Assembly: GCA_022798855.1 (NCBI GenBank)
Contig: JAAWNI010000003.1
Location: forward strand, 1-39,484
DNA length: 39,484 nucleotides
Direction: 5' to 3'
Source: Lawsonibacter sp.
GTDB lineage: Bacteria; Bacillota; Clostridia; Oscillospirales; Oscillospiraceae
A program made the translations under genes and the position numbers. This document shows positions 15,322 through 24,100 of the stretch, in pieces (the stretch's first letter is position 1; each line of letters starts with the position of its first letter). Below the pieces are notes generated by a model. The model saw nothing but the letters and a program-made list of their open reading frames with translations, was not told where the DNA came from and made no database searches.

Positions 15322-15951
15322 ATGTCTATTCTGGCCGGCCGGGACCGGATTCCCCTGGACAACGGCATGGAGCTGCGGCTGCTGTCCGCCCTGGAAGCCC
15401 TCCAGGCCCGTCGGGAGGGGCGGGAGCTGGCCCAGGACGGCCGGGAGCTGGCCCTGTGCTCCAACGCCTGCCTGCTGGCCCGGGCCCTGGAGCGGGCCGG
15501 GGGCCGCGCCCCCCTCTTCTCCAGCGGCCGGGAGGTGCTGGCCGGGCTGACCGTGGAGGAGATCGGCGCCCTGTCCGCCCGCTGGGCCGCCTTCGCCCGG
15601 GAGAGCGACCCCGGCCTGGAGCTGTCCTCCCCCCAGCTGGAGGAGCTGAAAGGGGGGCTTCGGGAGGACTCCGGCGAGCGGCTGCGGTGGCGGGTGCTGC
15701 GGCAGTTCCACGCTCTGCCCTCCGAGGACCGGGCCAGGGCCATGAAGGGCCGGGACTACCTCTGGTGCCTGGCCAACACCCTCCTGGACCGGGAGGAGGC
15801 GCTGGAAAGGCTGTGCCCCGCCTGCCGGGCCAAGGCCCTGGAGGAGCGCTGCTCCGCCTGCGGCCAGCCCGCCGCTTCCTGGGGCGGCGTCAACCCCGCC
15901 TTTGACCAGGAGCGCTTTGACAAGCTGAAGGAGGGGGAGGGCCTTGACTGA
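15322..15951 (+). CDS. Tail assembly chaperone-like protein with C-terminal zinc-ribbon motif
   Basis: 209 residues in the XkdN (tail assembly chaperone) slot right after the tube gene. The first 110 residues are helical with ELRLLSALEALQARREGREL, in keeping with chaperones that bind the tape measure protein. The C-terminus carries CPACRAKALEERCSAC, two CxxC pairs likely to bind one zinc ion, which I would not expect in a classical XkdN. The upper half may also read as RNA- or protein-binding. It overlaps the next gene by 8 nt. Start ATG 15322, 2 nt after the tube stop. Confidence 0.55.
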   Translation: MSILAGRDRIPLDNGMELRLLSALEALQARREGRELAQDGRELALCSNACLLARALERAGGRAPLFSSGREVLAGLTVEEIGALSARWAAFARESDPGLELSSPQLEELKGGLREDSGERLRWRVLRQFHALPSEDRARAMKGRDYLWCLANTLLDREEALERLCPACRAKALEERCSACGQPAASWGGVNPAFDQERFDKLKEGEGLD

Positions 15952-16555
15952 CTACCTGGAGGAGCTGCTGGACCGCGCCGGCCCTCTGCTGGAGCAGGTG
16001 CGGCGGATGGAGCGGAAAGGGCCCCTCCAGAGGGAGCCTGGGGCGGAAGGCCCTCCCCCCTCCCCCGCCGCTCCTTCCGGCGGGTCCGAGCCGGTGGCCA
16101 CCGTCCCCGGCGGGGTGGGCCCCCTCCAAAAACGGGCTCCGGCGGAGGCGGCCAGGACCCCGGACAGCCCGCAGCCCAGCGGCCCTCCCGCCCCCGCTTC
16201 TCAGGAAGAGGGACCGGAAACTCCCCCCGGCGGAGGGGGCTGGGAGGAGATGGACGCCCTCCCCTCCCCCCTGCTGGACCAGCTGGCAAGGCTGGAGCGG
16301 GCGGCGGGCTTCTCTGGCGGGGCGCCCGCTCCCGAACCCCCCTCCGCCCCTAAAAAGGACGGGGGCTACCCCCTCTCCCTGGTCAAGCCGGGGGCCCCGG
16401 ACCTCGATCCGGTGGGGGCGGAGTCCGCCGGCTGGGCCGGGACAGCCGGACGCCCCCTCCCTCCCCCCGGCGGGGCGCTGAGCTGGGCGGAGGAGGCCGA
16501 CCGGGCCTTCCGCCGGGACAGCCGCCGCTACGACGGGGGCTTCTATCTCTACTAA
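15944..16555 (+). CDS. Proline-rich protein in the tape-measure position
   Basis: 203 residues starting at TTG 15944, directly behind GGAGGGGGAGGGCC. It contains a short N-terminal helix (DYLEELLDRAGPLLEQVRRM), then about 130 residues of Pro/Gly/Ala/Glu-rich, probably disordered sequence, one helix (SPLLDQLARLERAAGF), and an acid/base-rich end SWAEEADRAFRRDSRRYDGG. I do not recognise the family. In PBSX-type loci the corresponding slot between the chaperone and LysM genes holds the tape measure (XkdO), usually more than 600 residues and largely helical with hydrophobic segments. None of that is seen here. Confidence 0.7.
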   Translation: MTDYLEELLDRAGPLLEQVRRMERKGPLQREPGAEGPPPSPAAPSGGSEPVATVPGGVGPLQKRAPAEAARTPDSPQPSGPPAPASQEEGPETPPGGGGWEEMDALPSPLLDQLARLERAAGFSGGAPAPEPPSAPKKDGGYPLSLVKPGAPDLDPVGAESAGWAGTAGRPLPPPGGALSWAEEADRAFRRDSRRYDGGFYLY

Positions 16556-16568
16556 AAGGAGGAATCCG

Positions 16569-17144
16569 ATGAATCTATCCCCCATGCGCTACAGGAGCTA
16601 CACCTGGCCCCACAATCCCAGGGTCTACTCCATCGACTACCACAGGACGCTGGCCGTCCACAAACTGCCCTTCGGCCTGTACCAGCTCCAGGACCTGGGG
16701 CGGACCAACCGGGTCATGAAGGGGGAGGGGGAGTTCGTGGGCGAGGGAGCCTACGGCCAGTTCGGCCAGCTGGCCAACACCTTCTACCTGGAGGGCCCCG
16801 GCCTGCTGGTCCACCCCCTCTGGCAGGCCTCCAATGCCTACTTCGTCTCCCTCCGGCTGGAGCAGGAGCCCCGGCCCGACTATGTGCGCTACTCCTTCGA
16901 GTTCTGGGAGGAGAACGACCTGCGCGGCGGCATCGCCACACGGACAACGGAACATCCCTCCGGCGGGACGGCCAGCACCCCCGCCGCCGGGGCCCAGGCC
17001 CGCTGGCACACAGTCGCCAAGGGGGACACCCTCTGGGCCCTGGCCCAGCGGTACGGCCTGTCCCTGCATCAGCTGGTGGCCCTCAATCCCCAGCTGAAAA
17101 ACCCCAACCTGATCCGGGTGGGCGAGGAGGTGCGTGTGGGATGA
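16569..17144 (+). CDS. LysM-domain baseplate/tail protein (XkdP-like)
   Basis: 191 residues. The first 120 residues form a beta-rich gp53-like wedge-type domain (FGLYQLQDLGRTNRVMKGEG). After a short Thr/Ala/Pro linker comes a LysM domain at about residues 145-190: WHTVAKGDTLWALAQRYGLS, HQLVALNPQL, LIRVGEEVRV. LysM binds N-acetylglucosamine polymers such as peptidoglycan. ATG at 16569 follows AAAAGGAGG. The 4-nt overlap with the next gene supports an XkdP-XkdQ pair. It probably holds the tail tip at the cell wall. Confidence 0.9.
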   Translation: MNLSPMRYRSYTWPHNPRVYSIDYHRTLAVHKLPFGLYQLQDLGRTNRVMKGEGEFVGEGAYGQFGQLANTFYLEGPGLLVHPLWQASNAYFVSLRLEQEPRPDYVRYSFEFWEENDLRGGIATRTTEHPSGGTASTPAAGAQARWHTVAKGDTLWALAQRYGLSLHQLVALNPQLKNPNLIRVGEEVRVG

Positions 17145-18091
17145 CCGCCTACGTGGTTGACGCCGGCGGCCAGCGGTGGACCCTGCCCGACCCAACGGCC
17201 TGGCGGCTGGAGTACACCTCCGGCACCCCCTGCGACAGCTTCTGGCTGCGCTGTCTCTGGGACAGGGAGAACACCGCCCGGCCCGACAGCTGGGTGGAAT
17301 TTTTTGCCGAGCACGAGGGGGAGCGGGTGTTTACCGGGCTGGTGGACGAGTGCGAGGCCGCCGCCGGCCCCGGAGGGCGGCTGCTGGAGATCTCCGGCCG
17401 GGGGATGGCCGCCCGGCTGCTGGACAACGAGGCCCTGGGGCAAGACTACCAGTCCGCCACCCAGGCCGACATCCTCCGGGACCACGTCCTCCCCTACGGC
17501 GTCTCGGCGGCCCCCGGCGGACAGCTGCCCCCGGTGTCCCAGTTTTCCGTCACCACCGGCAGCAGCGAGTGGTCGGTGGTCTATGACTTCGCCCGCTACC
17601 ACGGGGGCGTGGCCCCCAGGTTTGACCGCCAGGGGCGGCTGGTCCTCTCCGGCTGGAATGACAGCCAGGAGCGGGTGGTGGACGACAGCACCCCCGTCCT
17701 CTCCCTGGTCCGCCGGGACCGGAGGTATGGAACCCTGTCCCAGGTGCTGGTGCGGGACCGGTGGAGCGGCCGGGTGGAGGCGGTGGGCAATGCGGACTTT
17801 CAACGGGCCGGGGGCCAGGCCCGCCGGGTGATCACCATGCCCACCCGGAGCAGCTACAAGGCTATGCGCTACTCCGGCCAGTTCCAGCTGGACAAGTCGG
17901 CCAGCGAGTTGGCCCGGGTGGAGGTGACGGTGGGAGAGCCCTTCTGCCTCTGGCCCGGCGACCTGGTCACCCTCCAGCGCTCCGGCTGGGCCTGGAACGG
18001 CCGCTATCGGGCCGCCCAGGTCACCGTGGGGCTGGATTCTTCCGGCTGCTGGAGCAAAATCCAGCTGGCCGACCCGGATTTTGTGGCGTGA
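17141..18091 (+). CDS. Baseplate hub protein (XkdQ-like)
   Basis: 316 residues, corresponding to the gp27/gpD hub at the tip of contractile tails. Seen are an N-terminal beta barrel (WVEFFAEHEGERVFTGLVDE), the phrase RLLEISGRGMAARLLDNEA, a middle alpha/beta domain with QADILRDHVLPYGV, a section SEWSVVYDFARYHGGVAPRF, and a C-terminal barrel (PFCLWPGDLVTLQRSG). There is no obvious lytic domain. The ATG overlaps the preceding stop by 4 nt. The frame is intact and of usual length for XkdQ. Confidence 0.85.
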   Translation: MTAYVVDAGGQRWTLPDPTAWRLEYTSGTPCDSFWLRCLWDRENTARPDSWVEFFAEHEGERVFTGLVDECEAAAGPGGRLLEISGRGMAARLLDNEALGQDYQSATQADILRDHVLPYGVSAAPGGQLPPVSQFSVTTGSSEWSVVYDFARYHGGVAPRFDRQGRLVLSGWNDSQERVVDDSTPVLSLVRRDRRYGTLSQVLVRDRWSGRVEAVGNADFQRAGGQARRVITMPTRSSYKAMRYSGQFQLDKSASELARVEVTVGEPFCLWPGDLVTLQRSGWAWNGRYRAAQVTVGLDSSGCWSKIQLADPDFVA

Positions 18092-18115
18092 GCGCGCCTG
18101 TTTGAACATGCTGCC

Positions 18116-18199
18116 CCCTGTAGGGGCGGGTATTACCCGCCCGTTTTTGTAATACACCTCCTTTGGACACGCGGGCGGATGATATCCGCCCCTACAGGG
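18116..18199. repeat. TAGGGGCGG-type palindromic element
   Basis: A perfect 14-bp inverted repeat, CCCTGTAGGGGCGG (18116-18129) and its complement (18186-18199), encloses two smaller hairpins, GGCGGGTATTACCCGCC and GGGCGGATGATATCCGCCC. It splits the hub and spike genes. A TACAAT hexamer follows at about 18223 but without a good -35 box. Confidence 0.8.
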
Positions 18200-18249
18200 C
18201 CCGCAATCCCTGGCGGCAGATGGTACAATACATTGACGAGGTGACGAAT

Positions 18250-18645
18250 ATGTGGACATCGGAAAGGAATCGAAATCTCCCGGTGCGGGAGGCGGCGGCG
18301 GAGCTGGGCACGGTCACGCTGGGCGGCGACCCGGCGGGGGTCAGCCTGGGGGGTGAGCGGCGCTGGCTGGCGGTGTACAGCCCCGGCGGCTACAGCTGGC
18401 GGCCCACCGCCGGGGACAAGGTGCTGGTGCTGAAGGCCGGGGCCGAAGGGGAATCCCCCTGCGTGCTGGGCACCGTCCAGGAGCCGGAGGGGGACGCCCC
18501 CCTGCGCCCAGGGGAGGTGCGGCTGAAAGGCGGCGGGAGCGCCATCCACCTGGGCCAGGACCGGCTGGAGCTGTCCGGACAGCTCTACCTCAACGGCCAG
18601 TCCCTCCGCGACGCTGTGGCGGCCATTGTGGCCAGCCTGCTGTAA
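18250..18645 (+). CDS. Baseplate spike protein (gpV/gp45-like)
   Basis: 131 residues with an OB-fold core (GYSWRPTAGDKVLVLKAG, CVLGTVQ), followed by a short beta-helical needle (VRLKGGGSAIHLGQDRLELS then GQLYLNGQSL). This is the typical layout of central spikes in Mu/P2-type baseplates. ATG at 18250 is used, with GAGGTG upstream. The spike punctures the target envelope after sheath contraction. It lacks any His-rich iron-binding tip. Confidence 0.8.
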   Translation: MWTSERNRNLPVREAAAELGTVTLGGDPAGVSLGGERRWLAVYSPGGYSWRPTAGDKVLVLKAGAEGESPCVLGTVQEPEGDAPLRPGEVRLKGGGSAIHLGQDRLELSGQLYLNGQSLRDAVAAIVASLL

Positions 18646-18658
18646 AGGGGGCGCGGAC

Positions 18659-19003
18659 ATGGAGCGAAAGCTGATGGATGGGGACTATGTCCCCGACGGC
18701 TCTGGGGGGTTGACCACCCTGTCCGGCGGCGAGGAGGTGCTGGCCCGGGTCCTCTTCCGGCTTACCGCCCGGCGGGGCGCCCTCCCCTTCCTGCCCCGGC
18801 TGGGCAGCCGGCTGGGCCAGCTGGGACGGGAGCGCCCCTCCGCCCGCCAGGCCCTGGCCGCCCAGTACGTGGCCGAGGCCCTGCGGGAGGAGCCTGAGCT
18901 GTCCGTCAATTCGGTGGAGCTGGACCAGAGCGGGGAGTCCGGCCTGCTCACCGTCCGGCTGGACTGGCGGGGGGAGGAGCTCACCGCCCAGATGGCGGTG
19001 TAA
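18659..19003 (+). CDS. Baseplate wedge protein (XkdS/gp25-like)
   Basis: 114 residues. Features LARVLFRLTARRGALPFLPR, GSRLGQL, AAQYVAEAL and a final LLTVRLDWRGEELTAQMAV are typical of DUF2634/gp25-like wedge proteins that link hub and wedge. It begins at ATG 18659, 13 nt after the spike stop. It ends 17 bp before the MITE-like element that separates it from the baseplate J gene. Confidence 0.85.
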   Translation: MERKLMDGDYVPDGSGGLTTLSGGEEVLARVLFRLTARRGALPFLPRLGSRLGQLGRERPSARQALAAQYVAEALREEPELSVNSVELDQSGESGLLTVRLDWRGEELTAQMAV

Positions 19004-19020
19004 CCCGCCGGCATCTTAAA

Positions 19021-19178
19021 AAGCTGTACCAATAGCCTCAACACAAATCTTTGCGGCCAAAATTGCCGCTGACTGCGTTAAAAAATCTTGAAATACACAA
19101 AGTATTCCTGTGATTTTTTGCCTTGCCATCGGCAATTTTATCTCGCAAATCTGTATCTTTCGGCTAATGGTACAGCTT
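19021..19178 (+). mobile_element. MITE-like element copy 2
   Basis: 158 bp with near-perfect 17-bp terminal inverted repeats: AAGCTGTACCAATAGCC (19021-19037) against GGCTAATGGTACAGCTT (19162-19178), one mismatch. The core 19075-19126 matches copy 1 (8915-8966) at 50 of 52 positions. The stem AATAC-ACAAA-GTATT lies at 19092-19106. The ends differ from those of copy 1 even though the core does not. Confidence 0.75.
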
Positions 19179-19200
19179 CTAACTTACTGGGAGGGAATGG

Positions 19201-20256
19201 ATGAAAACCATAGACGAAATTTATCAGGAGATGCTCTCCCGCTTCGGGGAGCGGACGGGGCTGGAGCCCCGCGAGGGCTGCGACCTCTCCGCCCGGCTCT
19301 ACGCCCTGGCGGCCCAGGTCTATGCCTTGTACGTCCAGGGGGAGTGGGTGGCCCGGCAGGCCTTCCCCCAGACGGCGGAGGGAGTCTATCTGGACTATCA
19401 CGCCCAGCTCCGGGGCCTGGAGCGCAAGCCGCCGGTGGCCGCCGAGGGGACGGTGCGCTTTACCGCCGGGGAGGCCTCCCCTGCCCCCCGGGACATCCCC
19501 CAGGGCACCGTCTGCATGACCACCGGCCTGGTGCGGTTCGAGACGTCTAAGCCCGCCGTCCTGGCGGCGGGGGCGCTGTCGGTGGATGCCCCCATCCGGG
19601 CCCTGGTGCCGGGGGCGGCGGGGAATGTGTCCGCCGGGACCATTGTCTCCATGGCGGTAGCCCCCATGGGCATTTCCGCCTGCTACAACCCCCTGCCCTG
19701 CGCCGGCGGCGCCGACGGCGAGGGGGACGCCGCCCTGCGGGAGCGGGTGCTGGAGAGCTTCAAGCGCCTGCCCAACGGGGCCAACGCCGCCTTCTACCAG
19801 CAGGGCGCTTTGTCCTTTGACCAGGTGGCCGCGGCGGCGGTGGTCCCCCGGCCCCGGGGGGTGGGGTCGGTGGACGTGGTCCCCGCCACCCTGGCCGGCC
19901 TGCCCAGCCAGGAGCTTCTGGATGAGCTGGAGGACTACTTCCAGGCCCGGCGGGAGATTGCCGTGGACCTGAAGGTCCGCGCCCCCAGGACCACGACGGT
20001 GAACATCGCTGTCCAGGTGGAGGTCCAGGCGGGGCGGGACAGGGACAGGGTGCTGGCCCAGGTGCGGCAGGCCCTGGAGGACTGGTTCACCGGCAGGCTG
20101 CTGGGGCAGGACATCCTCCGGGCCAAGCTGGGGGAGATCATCTTCCACTGTGACGGGGTGGCCAACTACGCCATCACCGCCCCGGCCGCCGACCTCCCGG
20201 TGTCCAGCGACACGCTGCCCCTGCTGGGCGCTTTGACGGTGGAGGAGAAGCCATGA
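19201..20256 (+). CDS. Baseplate J-like protein (XkdT-like)
   Basis: 351 residues. Typical of gpJ/XkdT wedge proteins: the N-terminal phrase DEIYQEMLSRFGERTGLEPR, GCDLSARLYALAAQVYAL, GVYLDYHAQLRGLERK, the central VPGAAGNVSAGTI and the later section AAVVPRPRGVGSVDVV, then IAVDLKVRAPRTTTVNIAV. It connects the hub to the sheath end. ATG at 19201 follows GGGAGGG. It has a 4-nt overlap with XkdU. Complete and in frame. Confidence 0.92.
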   Translation: MKTIDEIYQEMLSRFGERTGLEPREGCDLSARLYALAAQVYALYVQGEWVARQAFPQTAEGVYLDYHAQLRGLERKPPVAAEGTVRFTAGEASPAPRDIPQGTVCMTTGLVRFETSKPAVLAAGALSVDAPIRALVPGAAGNVSAGTIVSMAVAPMGISACYNPLPCAGGADGEGDAALRERVLESFKRLPNGANAAFYQQGALSFDQVAAAAVVPRPRGVGSVDVVPATLAGLPSQELLDELEDYFQARREIAVDLKVRAPRTTTVNIAVQVEVQAGRDRDRVLAQVRQALEDWFTGRLLGQDILRAKLGEIIFHCDGVANYAITAPAADLPVSSDTLPLLGALTVEEKP

Positions 20257-20822
20257 GCCACGCCCAATATCTGCGGGACCTGCTCAGGCCCCTGGGGGTC
20301 TATAACCTGGAAGCCCCCTTCAACGGCGGCGAGCTGGACGTCCAGGGGGCCGCTCTGGACGGGGCCATGGACTGGCTGGAGGAGGTCCAGCGGGAGAGCT
20401 CCCTGGCTACGGCAGAGGACTGGGGGCTGGAAAACACCGCCCAGCTCTTTGTCCGCCGCCCGGTGGCCGACCAGCCCAAAAAGCTGGCCGCCGCCCTGGC
20501 CGCCCTGCTGCGCATCGGCGGCGACAGCTTCACCCTGGCCGCCATCAACGACACCATCTCCGGCTGCGGCGTCCCCGCCGTGGTCAAGGAGCTGGGAAAG
20601 GGGCAGGTTTCTGTCTCCTTCCCCGGCATCGCCGGGGAGCCCCAGGGCTTCCAGAGCCTGAAAGAGATTATCGAGGACATCCTCCCCGCCCATCTGGGCA
20701 TCGAGTATGACTTCTGGTTCCTCACCTGGCAGGAGCTGGAGGACAACTTCCCCAGCTGGCAGTCCATCGAGGACCTGGAGCTGTCCTGGACCCGGCTGGA
20801 GACTTTTGTGGAATTTTTGTAA
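20253..20822 (+). CDS. XkdU-like baseplate protein (gpI family)
   Basis: 189 residues. YLRDLLRPLGVYNLEAPFNG, ALDGAMDWLEEVQRESSLAT and LAALLRIGGDSFTLAAINDT are characteristic of the YmfQ/XkdU (DUF2313) family, which follows gpJ in contractile baseplates. The C-terminus is a distinctive WQELEDNFPSWQSIEDLELS repeat-like segment. It is the last gene of the cluster: no tail fibre, holin or endolysin follows before the terminator at 21092. Confidence 0.85.
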   Translation: MSHAQYLRDLLRPLGVYNLEAPFNGGELDVQGAALDGAMDWLEEVQRESSLATAEDWGLENTAQLFVRRPVADQPKKLAAALAALLRIGGDSFTLAAINDTISGCGVPAVVKELGKGQVSVSFPGIAGEPQGFQSLKEIIEDILPAHLGIEYDFWFLTWQELEDNFPSWQSIEDLELSWTRLETFVEFL

Positions 20823-20869
20823 AATAGAAGGTGGCGGGGGGGTTCCAGCAAACGAAACAGCTTTATATT

Positions 20870-21018
20870 ACGGAATCCCCCAGTCACCGCCTGCGGCGGC
20901 GACAGCCCCCTTTAACAAGGGGGCCTTTGGAGCAGGACCAAGGCCTTCAAGCGCCCAAGCCCCCCTTGCTAAAGGAGGGAGGGCCGCCGGGTGAAACCCG
21001 GTGGCGGGGGGATTCCGT
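20870..21018. repeat. Intergenic palindromic repeat, inverted pair
   Basis: Ends ACGGAATCCCCC (20870-20881) and its complement (21007-21018) bracket hairpins CCGCCTGCGGCGG, CCCCCTTTAACAAGGGGG and CCGCCGGGTGAAACCCGG. It belongs to the same type as 9031 and 11291. With the terminator it fills the 322-bp spacer after XkdU; no gene is seen. Confidence 0.75.
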
Positions 21019-21091
21019 TCACAGGAAATCTGTAGGGCGCAACGACCCCAGTTCGCCATTCTCTAGCAGCAGGGGAAATTCCGGCAAACAG

Positions 21092-21129
21092 ACCGCCCCG
21101 GCGCTCAAGCTGAGCGCCGGGGCGGTTTT
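21092..21129 (+). terminator. Rho-independent terminator between converging units
   Basis: A perfect 16-bp stem, ACCGCCCCGGCGCTCA (21092-21107) with its complement (21111-21126), carries a 3-nt loop and is followed by TTTT on the plus strand. On the minus strand the tail is TCTGTTTG, weaker. It separates the phage-like cluster from the SLH gene and probably works in both directions. Confidence 0.85.
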
Positions 21130-21144
21130 GTATTCTCAAGCTTC

Positions 21145-24100
21145 TCAGTAGGTCAGGACCCGGTGGAGCACCTCGGCCATGGCGATCCGGGTCAGTGGGT
21201 CCTTGGGGGCGATCCGTCCCCCGGACACGGGCAGATAGCCCATCTGGAGGGCGTAGGACACCGCGCCCTGGGCGTAGCCGGAGACGCTTCCCCCGTCGCT
21301 GTAGCTGTCCAGGGTGCTGGCGTAGCCGTCGCCGGCGCTCCAGCCCACTGTCCGCATGGCCTGGCGGACCATAATCAGGGCGTCCTCCCGGGTCACCTGG
21401 AGCCCGGGGCCGTAATTGCCGCCGCCGATGCCGCTGACCACTCCCTGGGCGTACAAGGTATTCACTGCCTGGGCGTAGTAGGCGCTTCTCGGGACGTCGT
21501 TGAAGACCTCAGAAGCCCCGGCCGGGCTCATGCCGAAGGCCTTATAGACCATCAGGGCAAAGTCCCCCCGGGTGATGGACCGCTCCGGGCCGTACTGGGT
21601 GGCGGAGACTCCCGCTGTGATGCCGTTGTCGTAGAGGTACTCCACCGCCGCCCGCTGCTGGTTGTCATACTGCCCCAGGTCGTTGAAATAGGAGGTGGTA
21701 TAGCTGGGGGCCACGGTGATGACCACCTCCCCCTCAAAGGTGGAGTTGTTGGAGTTGGTGCCGGTGTAGGGCAGGACCACCGTGCCGCTGAACCCGGCCT
21801 TGGGCACAAAGGACAGGTCGGAAATCAGGTTGCTTCCGCTGACATTGTAGCTGGAGGCGGTGCTGGCCTGCCTGTCATACCGGGTGGGGCTGGTGTAGCG
21901 GTAGTACAGGTGGCCGGCGGTGCTGGCGGGCATGGAGCTGAATCGGATGGAGCTGAGGTTGGAGCCGCTCCGGCCGAAGTCGGACCCCCGGAAGCCCACC
22001 GGGGCGCTCCGGGTGGAGTACCGCACGGTGACCGCCGCGCTGGGCCGCTCCACCTGGACCTCCACCATGCCCTCAAACTCCTCGCTGTTGGTGGACCTGG
22101 CCTGGAAGTAGATGTTCACCGTGCCGCTGAACCCGCTGGCGGGGATGAAGGCCACCCGGTCCAGCTCGCTGGCGCTGATGGAGGTGTTGCTGGAGGTGAT
22201 CCGGGTGCCCTTGCTGGAGCTGGAGCGGTAGCCCCGGTACAGCTCGCCCTGGCTGGTGGAGGGCAGCTCAAAGCGGACGGTGCTGATATTCCGGTCCGTC
22301 TCCCACTGGGACAGGTCGTCGAAGTCGTCCCGGTTGAAGACGGCCGCCACGCCGCTGTCGGTGGTATAGCTGATGTCCCCCCTGCTCCCGCCGGCCCCGT
22401 CGGAGGAGATGGTGATGACCCCGTTGAAGGTGCCTCCGTCTCCGCTGGCGTAGCCCACGAAGGGGATGTCGATGGAGCCGGAGAAGCTGTTGGACGCCCG
22501 GAAGGACAGATTGCTGATCCGGGTGCCCGAGCTGCTGTTCCGGTAGGAGGTGCTGGTGTTCGCCCGGGTGTTGTTGCCATAGTACACCACGCCGTCCGCG
22601 CTGCTGGGCAGGCTCTGGAAGCGGATGTAGTCCAGGGTCCGGTCGGTCAGGCTGCGGCACAGCCGGGTGAAGTCGCCGGTGTTGAAGCTCACCGACCGGC
22701 CGGCGGCGCAGGTGTACTGGATGTTGCCGGAGCCGCCCCCATCCCGCACGTTGATCTCCACGTTTCCGGTGAAGGTGGTGCCGTCATTGGTGCAGCCGGT
22801 GAAGGGGATCCGTACGGTGCCGGAGAAGTCCTCGGCGCACAGGAAGGTGATCCGGTCCAGCCGGGGGCTGTAGCTGCCGTAGTAGTAGTTGGTGCCCTGG
22901 GAAACCGGGGTCCCCCGGCCGCCGGAGGAGCGGTAGTCGTAGTACAGGGTGCCCTCGCTGGCGGAGGGCAGGGAGTCAAAGCGGATATAGTTCAGGGTCT
23001 GGCGGGTGGAGAGGAGCTGCTCACAGTAGCTCTGGAAGTCCCGGTCGTCCAGGGCCACCGCGCCGCCCTGGGGGGCGTCATAGGCCGGGCCGCCGATGCC
23101 GCTGCTAGTCTCCCGGTCCACGGTAATGACGATCTGCCCGTTGTAGCGGGTGTTGGAGGTGCCCGCCACATAGCCGGTGTAGTAGATGGTCACCGTGCCG
23201 ATATAGCCGGGGGCTGGGATGAACCAGACGTCGTCCAGCACGTTCAGCCGGTAGCGGGTGTTCAGGGTGACCTGGGTGCCGTAGTTGTTCTCGCTGACAT
23301 AGTTGGTGTACAGCTTGCCCTGGCGCTCAGAGGGCAGGGAGAAGGTCACATAGTCCAGCGTACCGTTGGTGGCCCGCTGGCAGGCCCGGTTGAACTCGGT
23401 GCTGCTGAACTTCACCGGGGTGTTGTACTTGGTATTCAGCGAGAAGGTGGGCGTCTCCTCCTGCTCCACCGTCAGCATGATCCGGCAGGAGACAGCCTCC
23501 CCCGTGGTGCTGAAGGCGTTGTAGGTGATGACCGCCGGGCCGCTGTAGCTGGGGTTGGGGACGAAGGTGACATTTTTCAGGTCCAGCTGGCCGTTTTTGG
23601 GGTTGAGGTAGTAGCTGTCCCGCTGGGCCACGCCCTGGCCCCGCTGGGCTTCGGAGATGTAGTTGTAGTACAGGGTGCCCTGGTTGGTGGGCACCGACAG
23701 GCTGGTCAGATGGGACAGCGTCCCGCTGACCTGGCCGCTGAGCTTGCCCGTCAGCGAGCTGAAGGGCAGGTTGTAGCCCCCCTGGAGGGTGCCCCACTCA
23801 ATGGTGCTCTGCCCCGCGCTCACCGTGACGGTGAAGGAAGCGGTGTAGGCCCCGCAGTAGCCGGTGATGGTGGTGCTGCCGGGGCCCCGGCCCACGACGC
23901 TGCTTCCGCTCACCTCCGCCACGGTGTTGTCCTGCGTCTGCCAGCTGATGGCCCGGCCGTTGACCGCATTGCCATAGCGGGTAACGCCGGGAATGGGCAG
24001 CTTCTCGTTCTCTGTCAGGTTTTTCAGCTTGTCAACGGCTTCGGGGTCCAGGACCAGGCCGCTGACCTCTACGATTATCGTCTGCTTCTCCTGGTTGCCC

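Noticed and set aside
15920..15960. Programmed frameshift joining the tail chaperone to the next frame, as in many phage tails
   Set aside because: The downstream frame would need a +1 shift and there is no classical slippery heptamer; a TTG start behind GGAGGGGGAGGG explains it more simply.
18210..18249. TACAAT as an internal promoter before the spike gene
   Set aside because: No acceptable -35 hexamer at 16-18 nt; a chance match next to a repeat is more likely.
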